Source: Marinobacter lipolyticus (GTDB lineage Bacteria; Pseudomonadota; Gammaproteobacteria; Pseudomonadales; Oleiphilaceae). From it: a stretch of DNA of 64,000 nucleotides. A program made the position numbers and the translations under genes. The stretch covers positions 186,001 to 250,000 of the forward strand of contig NZ_QTKT01000005.1 in assembly GCF_018424605.1 (NCBI RefSeq), written 5' to 3'. A model generated the notes under the pieces. That model was not told the DNA's origin and ran no database searches. It saw only the letters and a program-made list of their open reading frames with translations. Shown here one piece after another: positions 51,188 through 60,484 of the stretch (position 1 is the first letter of the stretch; the number at the start of each line of letters is the position of its first letter).

Positions 51188-53143
51188 ATGTATAACCACA
51201 AGACAAATCTGATGCGGGCCATAGCGTTGGTCCTTTTGATGCCACTGATGTCGGCTGCTTACGGGCAGGACCAGACCTGGCGACTGAACCTGAAAGATGC
51301 GGATATCCGCGCCTTTGTGACCCAGGTGGCCGACATTACCGGCTACAGTTTTGTGGTGGACCCCCGGGTCAAGGGCAAGGTCACCGTGCTTTCCAGTGCG
51401 CCGATGAATAAGGATGAAATCTACGATCTGTTCCTGGCGGTGCTTCAGGTTCACGGCTTTACCGCGATCCCCGGTGAAGAGGTGATCAAGGTGGTTCAGC
51501 AGGTCGATGCCAAGCAGTCTGCGGAATCCCTGGACCGGTTTGCCGAAACGCCCTCGGAGCAACTGATTACCCGGGTCATCCAGATCGACAACGCCAACGC
51601 GCTGGAACTGGTGCCCATCCTCCGCCCGCTGGTGGCAAAGTACGGCCATCTGGCCGGTGTGGCTGCAGCGAATGCGTTGATCGTTAGCGATCACGCCTCC
51701 AACATCCGCCGTATCGAACAGATTGTCCGCGAGCTCGACAGCCCGTCGAAATACGAGGTGGAGGTGATCCAGCTCGATGAAGCCTGGGTCGGAGACATGG
51801 TCGAGCTGCTGCAGGAGCTGGCGCCGGATGAGCTTGGCAAAGCCGGCAGTGAGAACGTGGCCCGTAAGTACAGCGTGACTGCAGACGAGCGCAGTAACCG
51901 GCTGATTCTGCGCGGCGATGAAACCTTCCGTGACAAGATGCGTAACCTGATCCGCAAGCTTGACCAGCCCTCCGCCACCGGCGGGACCACCAAGGTGATT
52001 CGCCTGAAGCACGCCAATGCCAAGGATCTGACCGAGCTGTTGAGTGGCGTGATGGGGCAATTGGTTGAGGAAGCCTCCGGCGGCAACGGTTCCGGCTCGG
52101 GTGGGTCCGGTGGTCGCAACACCAGCTTTTCAGTGTTCGCCGACGAAGGCCTGAACGCGCTGGTGGTACGTGGTGAACCGTCGCTGATGCAGGAGGCGGA
52201 ACTCATTGTTAACCAGCTGGACGTGCGCCGTGCCCAGGTGCTGATTGAGGCGGCGATTGTCGAAATCAGTGACGAGGTTGGTGAAGATCTAGGGGTGCAG
52301 ATTGCCGTGGCCGACGAGTCCGGTGAATCCACGCCGGTTATTGGTAGTAACTTTGGCAACGTGGGTCGCAGCCTGGGTGACGTGCTCAGCGCCATTCTCA
52401 CCGACTCTGCGATCACTCCCGCGGTCGGGGGGCTTACCGTTGGTGCGGGGCAGCGCGACGAGGATGGTCTGAGCTGGGGTGTTCTGCTGCAGGCCCTGTC
52501 CAGTTCCGCCGCGGCCAATCTGTTGTCGACGCCGAGCATTCTAACCCTGGATAACCAGGAGTCCGAGATCATCGTCGGTCAGAATGTGCCGTTCCGAACC
52601 GGCCAGTCCACCGTGACCGGTGACGGTACCACCAACCCGTTCACCACCATTGAGCGCCGAGACATCGGTCTGACCCTGAAAGTGACGCCGACCATCAGTG
52701 CCGATGGCCTGGTGCGTCTGGTGGTGGAGCAGACCACCGAGAACATCGCAGACAGCGTGGAGAATGCGTCTGACATCATCACCAACAAGCGGGAAATCAA
52801 AACCACCGTGCTGGCCGATGACGGCGAGACCATAGTGCTTGGCGGCCTTACCCGCGACGACCTGCAAATCAGCCGCAGCAAGGTTCCCCTGCTGGGGGAC
52901 ATCCCGGTCCTGGGTCGGCTGTTCTCTTCCGAATCCCAGCGCCGGGTCAAACGTAACCTGCTGGTTTTCCTGCGGCCCAAGATCATGTTTGGCAAGGGCG
53001 ATGCCATCGCCATGACCGAGGAAAAATACGACGGGCTGTGGGACATCAATCTGGGCGTGCGCGAAAAGCTGGGCCTGCCCGCACCTTCCGAGCGGCCCAA
53101 GATCGATTCTCTGTTCACCCCGGGAACCGAGCGTATCCGGTAA
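51188..53143 (+). CDS. gspD: Type II secretion outer-membrane secretin GspD
   Basis: This 651-residue secretin has a signal peptide (ending near 'MSAAYGQ/D') and an N0 domain ('WRLNLKDADIRAFVTQVADI'). N1-N3 repeats carry a Gly/Ser-rich insert ('GGNGSGSGGSGGR') in N3, and the secretin core has 'VPFRTGQSTV' and 'RRDIGLTLKVTPTISADGLV'. It forms the export channel with gspC. Genes for gspE-M are not in the window and may lie elsewhere. It ends one base before the convergent peptidase gene ends, leaving no room for a separate terminator. Confidence 0.96.
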   Translation: MYNHKTNLMRAIALVLLMPLMSAAYGQDQTWRLNLKDADIRAFVTQVADITGYSFVVDPRVKGKVTVLSSAPMNKDEIYDLFLAVLQVHGFTAIPGEEVIKVVQQVDAKQSAESLDRFAETPSEQLITRVIQIDNANALELVPILRPLVAKYGHLAGVAAANALIVSDHASNIRRIEQIVRELDSPSKYEVEVIQLDEAWVGDMVELLQELAPDELGKAGSENVARKYSVTADERSNRLILRGDETFRDKMRNLIRKLDQPSATGGTTKVIRLKHANAKDLTELLSGVMGQLVEEASGGNGSGSGGSGGRNTSFSVFADEGLNALVVRGEPSLMQEAELIVNQLDVRRAQVLIEAAIVEISDEVGEDLGVQIAVADESGESTPVIGSNFGNVGRSLGDVLSAILTDSAITPAVGGLTVGAGQRDEDGLSWGVLLQALSSSAAANLLSTPSILTLDNQESEIIVGQNVPFRTGQSTVTGDGTTNPFTTIERRDIGLTLKVTPTISADGLVRLVVEQTTENIADSVENASDIITNKREIKTTVLADDGETIVLGGLTRDDLQISRSKVPLLGDIPVLGRLFSSESQRRVKRNLLVFLRPKIMFGKGDAIAMTEEKYDGLWDINLGVREKLGLPAPSERPKIDSLFTPGTERIR

Positions 53144-55072
53144 TCAGGCGGTCAGTGGCGGCATCGGGCAATCGAGCTGATCCGCCACCAATCTCATCAT
53201 TTCGTATTCGGTAACGTCCACCTTGCCATCGTAGGTCACGCAGTGACCGCAGGCATCAATGATCGCCGGTTTCAGCAGCGGCGACAGCCGGTTCAGTGTT
53301 TGCAGGGCTTCTCTCAGCGCTTTCAGGGAGACCCGGGGGATCAACGGCCCGGGCGTCTGCGGCGCGGTAAAGCCAGCCATTGCCTGGTGATAGAGCTTAT
53401 CCGCCCCTGCCGGATCCCGTGAGCCGGCGCGGGCCAGCAGGCTGAACAGCTGCTGCAGTGATGGCAGAACCTCTTCGTAGCGGCGATAGGCCACCGGGAC
53501 AACCCGTGCTGACTCGCGCGACAAATGGCGCTCCAGAAAGCTGCTCATAGCCAGTTCATACAGGGTGACCTTGCGGTCTGCACCGATCAGCTTGGCGACG
53601 GCTTTCTGGAGCCCTTTGCGTTCGTCTGGATCTAGTTTGCGCAGCGCCGGCATGGCCAGCTCCAGGGCGGGGAACCGCAGGGCCGGCCCGACCCGGTCGA
53701 GCGTGGGCAGAAACTTGTCGATCAGATCCGTCTGTGGCCTGAGCAACGGGTGCGCGGGAAGCTGCACAAGGGCTTCATCCCGCTGGGGGCGGGGCAGGGT
53801 GTGGACGAGCAGGGCATAACATAGCTGTACCGCGCCCGCCCGGGTATACAGCAGGCTGCGGAAGGTTGCCGGGATGTCGGCCAGCAGGGAAACCGCATAG
53901 CTTTCTCCCGCTTCGGACACCTGACCGACACGGCCCGAAAAACGACCGGTGGCAGCGCCTGCAAAACCCGACGCCTGGCTAGCGCCGACGCCGGGGGATT
54001 CGGTCTGGCGGCGTTCCTGGCGTTGAGGCATGGCCTTGGTATCCCGCATGCGGCTGCGCAGCCGTGCCAGCATGCCGGGCGCAATGGCGTTGATGCGCTC
54101 GTCGACGGGCGGGTGTGAGGCCAGCAGAGACGACAGCCTCATGCGTGCGCTCTCGCCAAAACACATGTGGTTCATGTCGCTGGCGTGGCTGGTGGTGTCC
54201 AGGTAACCGCCTTTCAAACCGATCTTGTACAGCGCGCCGGCGATGCCTTCAGGATTGCGGGTAAATTGCACCGACGAAGCATCCGCCAGGGTTTCCCGCT
54301 GGCGGGAGACGGCGGCCTGGATCAGGCGGCCGAAAAACACCCCGATGTAGCCAATGATCCACAGCGCCAGGCCAATCAGGCCCATCACTGCCTGGCCGCG
54401 CCCGTCCCGGGAGGACCGTACCGATCGGTGGGCGCGGTAGAACGCCCCGCGCACCAGGAAGCCGCCAATCTGGCCGAGCATCAGGATGCCTGCCAGTATC
54501 GCAATCAGCCGCACATTGAGCCGCATGTCGCCATTGAGGATGTGGCTGAACTCGTGCGCCACCACGCCCTGAAGTTCGTCCCGGGTCAGCTGTGTCAGTG
54601 CGCCATGGGTAACCACCATCACGGCTTCACTGGGTGTGTAGCCAGCGACGAAGGCGTTGATGCCGGTTTCCTGGTCCATCACATACAGCTGCGGCACGGT
54701 CACGCCGCTGGCAATGGCCATTTCCTCGACGATATTGCGCAGCTTGCGCTCGTCCCCGTCGCGGGTGTCCGGGTCAATTTCGCGGGCGCCGACCATGTTA
54801 GCCACCCGTTCACCGCCACCCGCCAGATCGACCCAGCGCACCAGGGAACCAACGCCAATCAACAGGACAACGGCCGCTGCCGTCATTGCCCCGTGTTGGC
54901 TTGCCAGCCAGTGTTGAAAGGGCAGTGCCGAGCTTTCGCTGCGGGTCACGAAATACCCCACCACACAGACCGACAGGGTGATCAGCGCAACGGCCACCAG
55001 GAACAGCAGGACAAGTACAGAGGTGTTGCGCCGGGCACTGGCCTGGCGCTGGAAGAAACCGGGGTGAGCCAT
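53144..55072 (-). CDS. M48-family zinc metallopeptidase with C-terminal TerB-like region
   Basis: This 642-residue inner-membrane protease has two N-terminal membrane segments (about 18-42 and 60-80) and a peptidase domain with the zinc motif 'VVAHEFSHILNGDMRLNVRL' (HExxH). Two more hydrophobic segments follow (about 190-260). The C-terminal half, beyond the usual HtpX length of about 290, has 'LIGADRKVTLYELAM' and 'DACGHCVTYDGKVDVTEYEM', resembling TerB-like helical modules. lemA is immediately upstream (11-base gap), and an M48-LemA pair is a common arrangement. Probable role: membrane protein quality control. Confidence 0.87.
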   Translation of the reverse strand: MAHPGFFQRQASARRNTSVLVLLFLVAVALITLSVCVVGYFVTRSESSALPFQHWLASQHGAMTAAAVVLLIGVGSLVRWVDLAGGGERVANMVGAREIDPDTRDGDERKLRNIVEEMAIASGVTVPQLYVMDQETGINAFVAGYTPSEAVMVVTHGALTQLTRDELQGVVAHEFSHILNGDMRLNVRLIAILAGILMLGQIGGFLVRGAFYRAHRSVRSSRDGRGQAVMGLIGLALWIIGYIGVFFGRLIQAAVSRQRETLADASSVQFTRNPEGIAGALYKIGLKGGYLDTTSHASDMNHMCFGESARMRLSSLLASHPPVDERINAIAPGMLARLRSRMRDTKAMPQRQERRQTESPGVGASQASGFAGAATGRFSGRVGQVSEAGESYAVSLLADIPATFRSLLYTRAGAVQLCYALLVHTLPRPQRDEALVQLPAHPLLRPQTDLIDKFLPTLDRVGPALRFPALELAMPALRKLDPDERKGLQKAVAKLIGADRKVTLYELAMSSFLERHLSRESARVVPVAYRRYEEVLPSLQQLFSLLARAGSRDPAGADKLYHQAMAGFTAPQTPGPLIPRVSLKALREALQTLNRLSPLLKPAIIDACGHCVTYDGKVDVTEYEMMRLVADQLDCPMPPLTA

Positions 55073-55083
55073 GGTTAACGGCC

Positions 55084-55671
55084 TCAGAACGCCACTTTCG
55101 GTGCCTGGCGGGCCTCGGGGGATTCCAGTTCAAGCTGGGCGGTCGGCTTGAACGCAAACAGGCCGGCCACCACGTTGTTGGGGAATTGCTCGCGGAAAAT
55201 GTTGTAGCTCATGACGCCGTCGTTGTAGGCCTGGCGTGCGAAGGCGACACGGTTTTCAGTGCTGGAGAGTTCTTCCATCAGCTGCTGGACGGTTTCATTG
55301 GCTTTCAGGTCGGGGTAGTTTTCCGCTACCGCGTAGAAGTTGGCCAAGGCCTTGGTCAGCAGGTTCTCCGCCGACCCCAGGCGCTGCATCCGTGTGCCTT
55401 CGCCAGGGTCCCGGGCGGCATCCTTCTGGGCGCTCACGGCGTTGTTGCGCGCTTCCATCACCGCGGTCAGGGTGTTGCTCTCGTGAGCCATATAGGCCTT
55501 GGTCGATTCCACCAGGTTCGGGATCAGGTCATGGCGGCGCTGGAGCTGCACATCAATCTGGGCAAAGCCGTTGCGGAACTGGTTGCGCAATGACACCAGC
55601 CGGTTATACAGGTAAATGATGTAGAAAATGGCAACCGCAATGACGGCAATACCAATGAGAGTGGTTCCCAT
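55084..55671 (-). CDS. lemA: LemA family protein
   Basis: This 195-residue protein has one N-terminal membrane segment ('LIGIAVIAVAIFYIIYLYNR') and the LemA four-helix domain ('NQFRNGFAQIDVQLQRRHDL', 'AENLLTKALANFYAVAENYP', 'RVAFARQAYNDGVMSYNIFR'). ATG 55671 follows AAGGAG; an in-frame ATG at 55743 is rejected because it lies inside the next gene. It precedes the M48 peptidase in an apparent operon. Function is not well established. Confidence 0.93.
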   Translation of the reverse strand: MGTTLIGIAVIAVAIFYIIYLYNRLVSLRNQFRNGFAQIDVQLQRRHDLIPNLVESTKAYMAHESNTLTAVMEARNNAVSAQKDAARDPGEGTRMQRLGSAENLLTKALANFYAVAENYPDLKANETVQQLMEELSSTENRVAFARQAYNDGVMSYNIFREQFPNNVVAGLFAFKPTAQLELESPEARQAPKVAF

Positions 55672-55726
55672 GACGACTCCTTGAACGGAATGGGGTGAAT
55701 CGGGGCGGCTGCCCGGTGATCGATGG

Positions 55727-57787
55727 TCAGGCGTTATTCTCAACTAATTTTCGGTGAAAGCCAGCTACAAAGGTCTCAAAATCGTGGGGTGACAAAGGCT
55801 TACTGAAGAAGTAGCCCTGTGCCAGCTTGCATCCGCGCTGGGACAGGTAGTATTCCTGTTCCGCGGTTTCGACGCCTTCGGCCACCACCGAGAGATTCAG
55901 GCTTCTGCCCAGATCAATGATGGTGTTGGCGATACGCGTGTCCTCTTCGTTGACCAGCAGGTCACGGATAAACTGTTTGTCGATTTTCAGGTGTTGCACC
56001 GGCATCCGCTTGAGGTAGGTGAGCGAGGAATAGCCGGTCCCGAAATCATCAACAGCAATACTGATGCCCGCCTTGCTCAGCCGGTGCAGTTTTGCCACAG
56101 CGTCTTCCAGGTTGGTCATGAAACTGGTTTCGGTCACTTCCAGCTCCAGCCTTCCGGCGGGAATTCTGTGGCGCTTCAGTGTACTGAGGATGTCGTCAAC
56201 GATATTGGCCTGTCGCAGCTGAACGGCCGACAGGTTGACCGCTATGCGCAATGGCATGCCTTCCTCGGCCCAGCGCGCGGCCTGCCAGCAGGCCTGGTCC
56301 AGTACCCACTGACCGATCTCGACAATGCTGCCATTCACTTCTGAAATGGGGATGAAGTGGTCGGGTGGCACCAGGCCCTTCTCCGGATGTTCCCAGCGAA
56401 TAAGCGCCTCTGCGCCAATGATCCGACGGGTTTCCAGGTTGATCTGGGGTTGGTAAACCAGGTGGAACTGATGGTTGCCCAGAGCCTGGGCCAGATCTTT
56501 TTCCAGCTGTTTCCGCTCGCGAATTTCCTGGTCGATACTGGCCACGTAGAACTGGAAGTGGTTGTGGCCGTGTTGTTTGGCCAGTGCCATGGTCTGCTCG
56601 GCACTCTGCAGCAACCGGTCGGGCTTGCTGGCGTCGCCGGGAAACAGGGCAACGCCCAGGGTGGCCGTCATGGTCACGGTCTGGTCATCGATGACCATCG
56701 GGCGGTTGACGCAGGCGAGTATCTGGTCGGCGGTATCGGCCGCCTGGTAGCCGTCCCGCAGGCCCTTTTCAACAATGGCAAACTGGTCGCTGCCAAGCCG
56801 GGACACCGTGAACCGGTTGCTGCCCAGCTTCCGGGTCAGGCGGTCGGCGACCGCCTGCAGAAGAACATCGCCGGTGCGGAAGCCGCATTGTTCATTCACC
56901 GATTTGAAGTCGTCAATTCCACACACGGTCAGCGCCAGTACGGATTTGCGCTCGCCTGCATCGTGGATATCTTTCTGCAGCATTTCCATGAATGTGTCGC
57001 GGCTGGGCAGGCCAGTCAGTTGATCATAGCGGGCCAGGCGGTTGACGCGGTCTTCGGCTTCCCGGTGCTGTTTCTGGGTGTCGCCGATGGCGACCAGCAG
57101 GTTGTTGGTGGCATTGACCCACAGCCCCAGTTCGTCGGTGTGATGGCCCGGAGGCAGTGCGACCAGCCGATCATCCGGTTGCTCCGGGTCGACCTGTTTG
57201 ACCGACCGCACGATCCGTAACAGCGGACGCGTCAGCAGCAGATGGAAAACCACAAACAGCGCCATGCCGAGGATGATGGCGGAGGCAATGCCGGAGGCGA
57301 AGGTCACAGAAGTCCGTTCGAGCCAGGTGCCGGCGGCAAAGGCGGTGTCGTAATGGATATCGAGGTAGCCGTAGATGATGTCCGGGTTACCAGGCCGCGA
57401 CAGGGCCTCACGGTAGCGTCGCTCCGCATCGAAGATCGGATCGGTAATCGGTCGGAATGCACTTCGCTGCAGCGGCCGTTCGCCATTGCCCAGAGGTTCG
57501 CCGTCCGGGTGCGTGATGCGGGCCAACCTGATGGCTTCCTGGGCGAACAGCCCGTCGACAACCTGCTGTGCCAGTTCGTTGTCAATGCTGAACACCGACT
57601 GGGTGGCGGCGTCACGGACCAGGGCGATGGTTTGGCTGGCCTGTACGTCCACCGAGCGGGACACGCGGCCCGCATCGAGGGCCACCTGAATGGCGCTGAT
57701 GATAATGCCGCTGATCAGCGCAACGCCCAAAACCCAGCGCAATACCCGGTAACTCAGGCGATGTTCTACCTCGAAGGTGTTTTGCAT
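55727..57787 (-). CDS. Membrane GGDEF-EAL protein, probable c-di-GMP phosphodiesterase
   Basis: This 686-residue protein has an N-terminal helix (about 15-37), a periplasmic sensor part (to about 155), a second helix and a HAMP-like linker (about 160-240). A GGDEF domain follows in which the active motif reads 'SRLGSDQFA' (degenerate, no cyclase expected). The EAL domain has catalytic residues in place: 'AEALIRWEHP', 'VNLSAVQL', 'EVTETSFM', 'DDFGTGYSSLTYL', 'LKIDKQFI' and 'EGVET'. It probably degrades c-di-GMP, with the GGDEF part perhaps regulatory. Signal unknown. Confidence 0.92.
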   Translation of the reverse strand: MQNTFEVEHRLSYRVLRWVLGVALISGIIISAIQVALDAGRVSRSVDVQASQTIALVRDAATQSVFSIDNELAQQVVDGLFAQEAIRLARITHPDGEPLGNGERPLQRSAFRPITDPIFDAERRYREALSRPGNPDIIYGYLDIHYDTAFAAGTWLERTSVTFASGIASAIILGMALFVVFHLLLTRPLLRIVRSVKQVDPEQPDDRLVALPPGHHTDELGLWVNATNNLLVAIGDTQKQHREAEDRVNRLARYDQLTGLPSRDTFMEMLQKDIHDAGERKSVLALTVCGIDDFKSVNEQCGFRTGDVLLQAVADRLTRKLGSNRFTVSRLGSDQFAIVEKGLRDGYQAADTADQILACVNRPMVIDDQTVTMTATLGVALFPGDASKPDRLLQSAEQTMALAKQHGHNHFQFYVASIDQEIRERKQLEKDLAQALGNHQFHLVYQPQINLETRRIIGAEALIRWEHPEKGLVPPDHFIPISEVNGSIVEIGQWVLDQACWQAARWAEEGMPLRIAVNLSAVQLRQANIVDDILSTLKRHRIPAGRLELEVTETSFMTNLEDAVAKLHRLSKAGISIAVDDFGTGYSSLTYLKRMPVQHLKIDKQFIRDLLVNEEDTRIANTIIDLGRSLNLSVVAEGVETAEQEYYLSQRGCKLAQGYFFSKPLSPHDFETFVAGFHRKLVENNA

Positions 57788-57979
57788 GAAGACTCGGTCT
57801 GATGATCCGTTACGACTGATTCTGACCCGAGGGTATCGGGGCGGTTTCGGGCCGGAAGCTGATGGTTGTTGTTTCAGTATGGTTCAGTTTTCCGTCGCTG
57901 CACTCAGTATCGTCAATTTTTCCAAAGATTTCAGGGCGTAGGTGTATCAATTTGTAAGGTTTTTGTAGGCCAGACACGG

Positions 57980-58005
57980 AAACGCCCGCATCAGAGCGGG
58001 CGTTT
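57980..58005. terminator. Bidirectional terminator between sodB and the EAL gene
   Basis: A stem AACGCCCGC/GCGGGCGTT around a six-base loop has short T-runs on both strands, about 40 bases after the sodB stop on the minus strand. Confidence 0.75.
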
Positions 58006-58045
58006 TCGACGGCAGGGTAGGCCCTGCCTGGGTTCAGTGCCTGAA

Positions 58046-58624
58046 TCAGGCCAGGTTTTCGTTTACGAAATCCCAGTTGACCAGCTTCCAGAACGCTTCC
58101 AGATAGTTCGGGCGGGAGTTGCGATAATCGATGTAGTACGCGTGCTCCCAGACATCCACGGTCAGTACCGGCTTGTCGGCACCGGTCAGCGGTGTCTCGG
58201 CGTTGCTGGTGTTGGCGATGGCAACGCTACCGTCTGCCTTTTTCACCAGCCAGGTCCAGCCTGAACCGAAGTTGTTGGCGGCCTTGTCGTTGAATTCTTT
58301 CTGGAATTCCTCGAAGGAGCCAAAGGCTTTCTCGATCGCGTCTTTCGCCGCGCCGGTAGGCTCGCCACCGCCGTTCGGGCTCAGGCAGTGCCAGTAGAAG
58401 GTGTGGTTCCAGACCTGAGCGGCGTTGTTGAACAGCGGGCCGCTGGCGCTCTTGATGATGTCTTCGAGCGATTTGTTGGCGTTATCAGTACCTTCAACCA
58501 GGCCGTTGAGCTTGGTCACGTAGGTGTTGTGATGTTTGCCGTAATGGTACTCAAGGGTTTCCTGAGAGATGTGCGGTTCCAGTGCGTTCTTTTCGTAAGG
58601 CAGTGCGGGAAGTTCAAATGCCAT
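58046..58624 (-). CDS. sodB: Superoxide dismutase, iron type
   Basis: This 192-residue cytoplasmic superoxide dismutase has metal ligands in 'HISQETLEYHYGKHHNTYV', 'QVWNHTFYW' and 'VLTVDVWEHAYYIDYRN'. The residue context (AQVWNHTFYWHCLSP) fits the Fe rather than the Mn type. Its promoter (58672-58699) overlaps the end of purK, and a terminator follows. Confidence 0.97.
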   Translation of the reverse strand: MAFELPALPYEKNALEPHISQETLEYHYGKHHNTYVTKLNGLVEGTDNANKSLEDIIKSASGPLFNNAAQVWNHTFYWHCLSPNGGGEPTGAAKDAIEKAFGSFEEFQKEFNDKAANNFGSGWTWLVKKADGSVAIANTSNAETPLTGADKPVLTVDVWEHAYYIDYRNSRPNYLEAFWKLVNWDFVNENLA

Positions 58625-58671
58625 GAGGTCGTTCTCCCTGTCTCTCTGTTTATGTTGATGTTCGTCAGACC

Positions 58672-58699
58672 AATATAAGGGCGCTCTGAGCTATATCAA
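58672..58699 (-). promoter_or_regulatory. Sigma-70 promoter of sodB
   Basis: On the minus strand TTGATA-N16-TATATT lies about 48 bases before the sodB start. The -35 box overlaps the purK stop codon, so sodB can be expressed independently of the pur genes. Confidence 0.75.
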
Positions 58700-59814
58700 C
58701 CCTTTGGTGTTAAAGAACTTTTAAACTCGGGACTGCCGGGCAGAAACTGCGCGCAATTCTTCACCCGCCATACCAGCTCTTCGTAACTGTCCGCCAGGAT
58801 GTTCACGTGACCGAGCTTCCGGCCCGGGCGTTCCCCTTTATTATAGAGGTGAACATGAGCGTAGGGCAGTTCCAGTATCCGTTCAACATCTCCGTGCTCG
58901 CCGATGATATTGATCATGCAGCTGTAGCCTCGAGGGGCCACGTTACCCAGTGCATGCCCACTAACGGCCCGGATGTGGTTTTCGAACTGACTGGTCATGG
59001 CGCCTTCGATGGTCCAGTGACCTGAGTTGTGAACCCGCGGTGCCATCTCGTTCGCCACCAGACCATCTGCGGTCTCGAACAGTTCCAGAGTCAGTACGCC
59101 GACGTAGCCCAATTCGTTCAACAGCGCCCGGATGTAGCGCTCGGCATCTTCCTGGATATGTTTCTCCAGCCCCGGCGCGGGTGCAACGGAGTAACGCAGG
59201 ATGCCTTCATAGTGGGTATTCTCCGCCATGGGGTAGAACGCCAGGGCGCCGTCTTCGCCACGTACGGCGATGATCGAGACCTCACGCTGGAAGTCGACGA
59301 ACTTCTCCACCATCAGCCTGGGGTGGCCGATGCTGGCCCAGGCCGCTTCCGCTTCTTCCGGGCTGTTCAGCACGGCCTGGCCCTTGCCGTCATAGCCTTC
59401 GGTGTTGGATTTGGCCACCACCGGGCAGCCGAGCGCCTCGGCGGCGGCTTTCAGGGATTCCGCGCTGTCGGCGATTTTCCACTGCGGCGTGGGAATGCCG
59501 AGCTCCCCAAACAGCGTTTTTTCGGCTTCCCGGTTCTGGCAGACCTGCAGGGCGCGGGGGCACGGGTGCACCGGTTTGTGAGCGGCAATTTTCTCAGCCA
59601 CTTCCACCGGCAGGTGCTCGAATTCGTAGGTGACGCGATCCACCCGGGAAAGAAAGTCGTCCAGATACTGGCCTTCCCGGTCAATGATGACCTCGCCCAG
59701 GCCGGCGCTGGGGCTGCCGGACATGTCGTAGAAAACAAACGTCTTGGCCAGCGGGTAACCGGCCAGTGCCAGCATGCGGCCCAGTTGGCCGGCGCCCAGT
59801 ACACCAATTCTCAT
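58696..59814 (-). CDS. purK: 5-(carboxyamino)imidazole ribonucleotide synthase
   Basis: PurK carboxylates AIR to N5-CAIR with ATP and bicarbonate in purine synthesis. The 372-residue ATP-grasp enzyme has 'MRIGVLGAGQLGRMLALAGY', 'CPVVAKSNTEGYDGKGQAVL' and 'EMAPRVHNSGHWTIEGAMTS'. It follows purE after 18 bases in the same direction, an operon order purE-purK as in many gammaproteobacteria. Confidence 0.97.
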   Translation of the reverse strand: MRIGVLGAGQLGRMLALAGYPLAKTFVFYDMSGSPSAGLGEVIIDREGQYLDDFLSRVDRVTYEFEHLPVEVAEKIAAHKPVHPCPRALQVCQNREAEKTLFGELGIPTPQWKIADSAESLKAAAEALGCPVVAKSNTEGYDGKGQAVLNSPEEAEAAWASIGHPRLMVEKFVDFQREVSIIAVRGEDGALAFYPMAENTHYEGILRYSVAPAPGLEKHIQEDAERYIRALLNELGYVGVLTLELFETADGLVANEMAPRVHNSGHWTIEGAMTSQFENHIRAVSGHALGNVAPRGYSCMINIIGEHGDVERILELPYAHVHLYNKGERPGRKLGHVNILADSYEELVWRVKNCAQFLPGSPEFKSSLTPKG

Positions 59815-59832
59815 CTGCGTTCTCCTGCCAGG

Positions 59833-60324
59833 TTACTGATCGCTCGGATCCGGATTGTCCAGAATGGTTTGCGTTTGTGTCGCCCGGAACTCATCAACAG
59901 CCTTACGCACGTCGTCGCTGAAGGTACCAATGATCTGTGCCGCCAGCAGCCCGGCGTTGGTGGCGCCGGCTTTGCCGATGGCCAGCGTGCCTACGGCGAT
60001 GCCGCCGGGCATCTGCACAATGGACAGCAGCGAATCCAGGCCGTTCAGGGCCTTGGATTGCACGGGAACGCCCAGTACCGGCAGTGATGTCTGGGACGCC
60101 ACCATACCCGGCAGGTGAGCAGCGCCTCCGGCGCCGGCAATGATCACTTTCAGGCCGCGGTCGCCGGCGGTTTTCGCGTATTCAAAGAGGAGATCCGGCG
60201 TACGGTGGGCGGAAACGACTTTGGTTTCATAGGCGACGCCGAGTTGGTCGAGCATGTTGGCGGCGTGTTCCATGGTGGGCCAGTCGGATTTCGAGCCCAT
60301 GATGAGTCCTACAAGCGGCTGCAT
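59833..60324 (-). CDS. purE: N5-CAIR mutase PurE
   Basis: PurE converts N5-CAIR to CAIR. The 163-residue class I enzyme has '[14 protein letters not shown]', 'VVSAHRTPD' with the active-site His, and '[15 protein letters not shown]'. The start at 60324 ([10 protein letters not shown]) is chosen because CAGGA precedes it; an in-frame ATG at 60360 would add 12 unusual residues. Divergent from the coiled-coil protein gene at 60485. Confidence 0.97.
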   Translation of the reverse strand: MQPLVGLIMGSKSDWPTMEHAANMLDQLGVAYETKVVSAHRTPDLLFEYAKTAGDRGLKVIIAGAGGAAHLPGMVASQTSLPVLGVPVQSKALNGLDSLLSIVQMPGGIAVGTLAIGKAGATNAGLLAAQIIGTFSDDVRKAVDEFRATQTQTILDNPDPSDQ

Positions 60325-60484
60325 ATGCAACAGTCCTGTGATAATTGGAAAGCCGGCCATTGTATGTTTTGGCTACTTACCATGCAAACCAATGCGGTGC
60401 TGTTGGCCGTGCATTTCATTGATCCGGTGACTACGGGTATTATCGGGCCTTATAAACCGAACCGTCCATATTCCGGGAGTAGTA

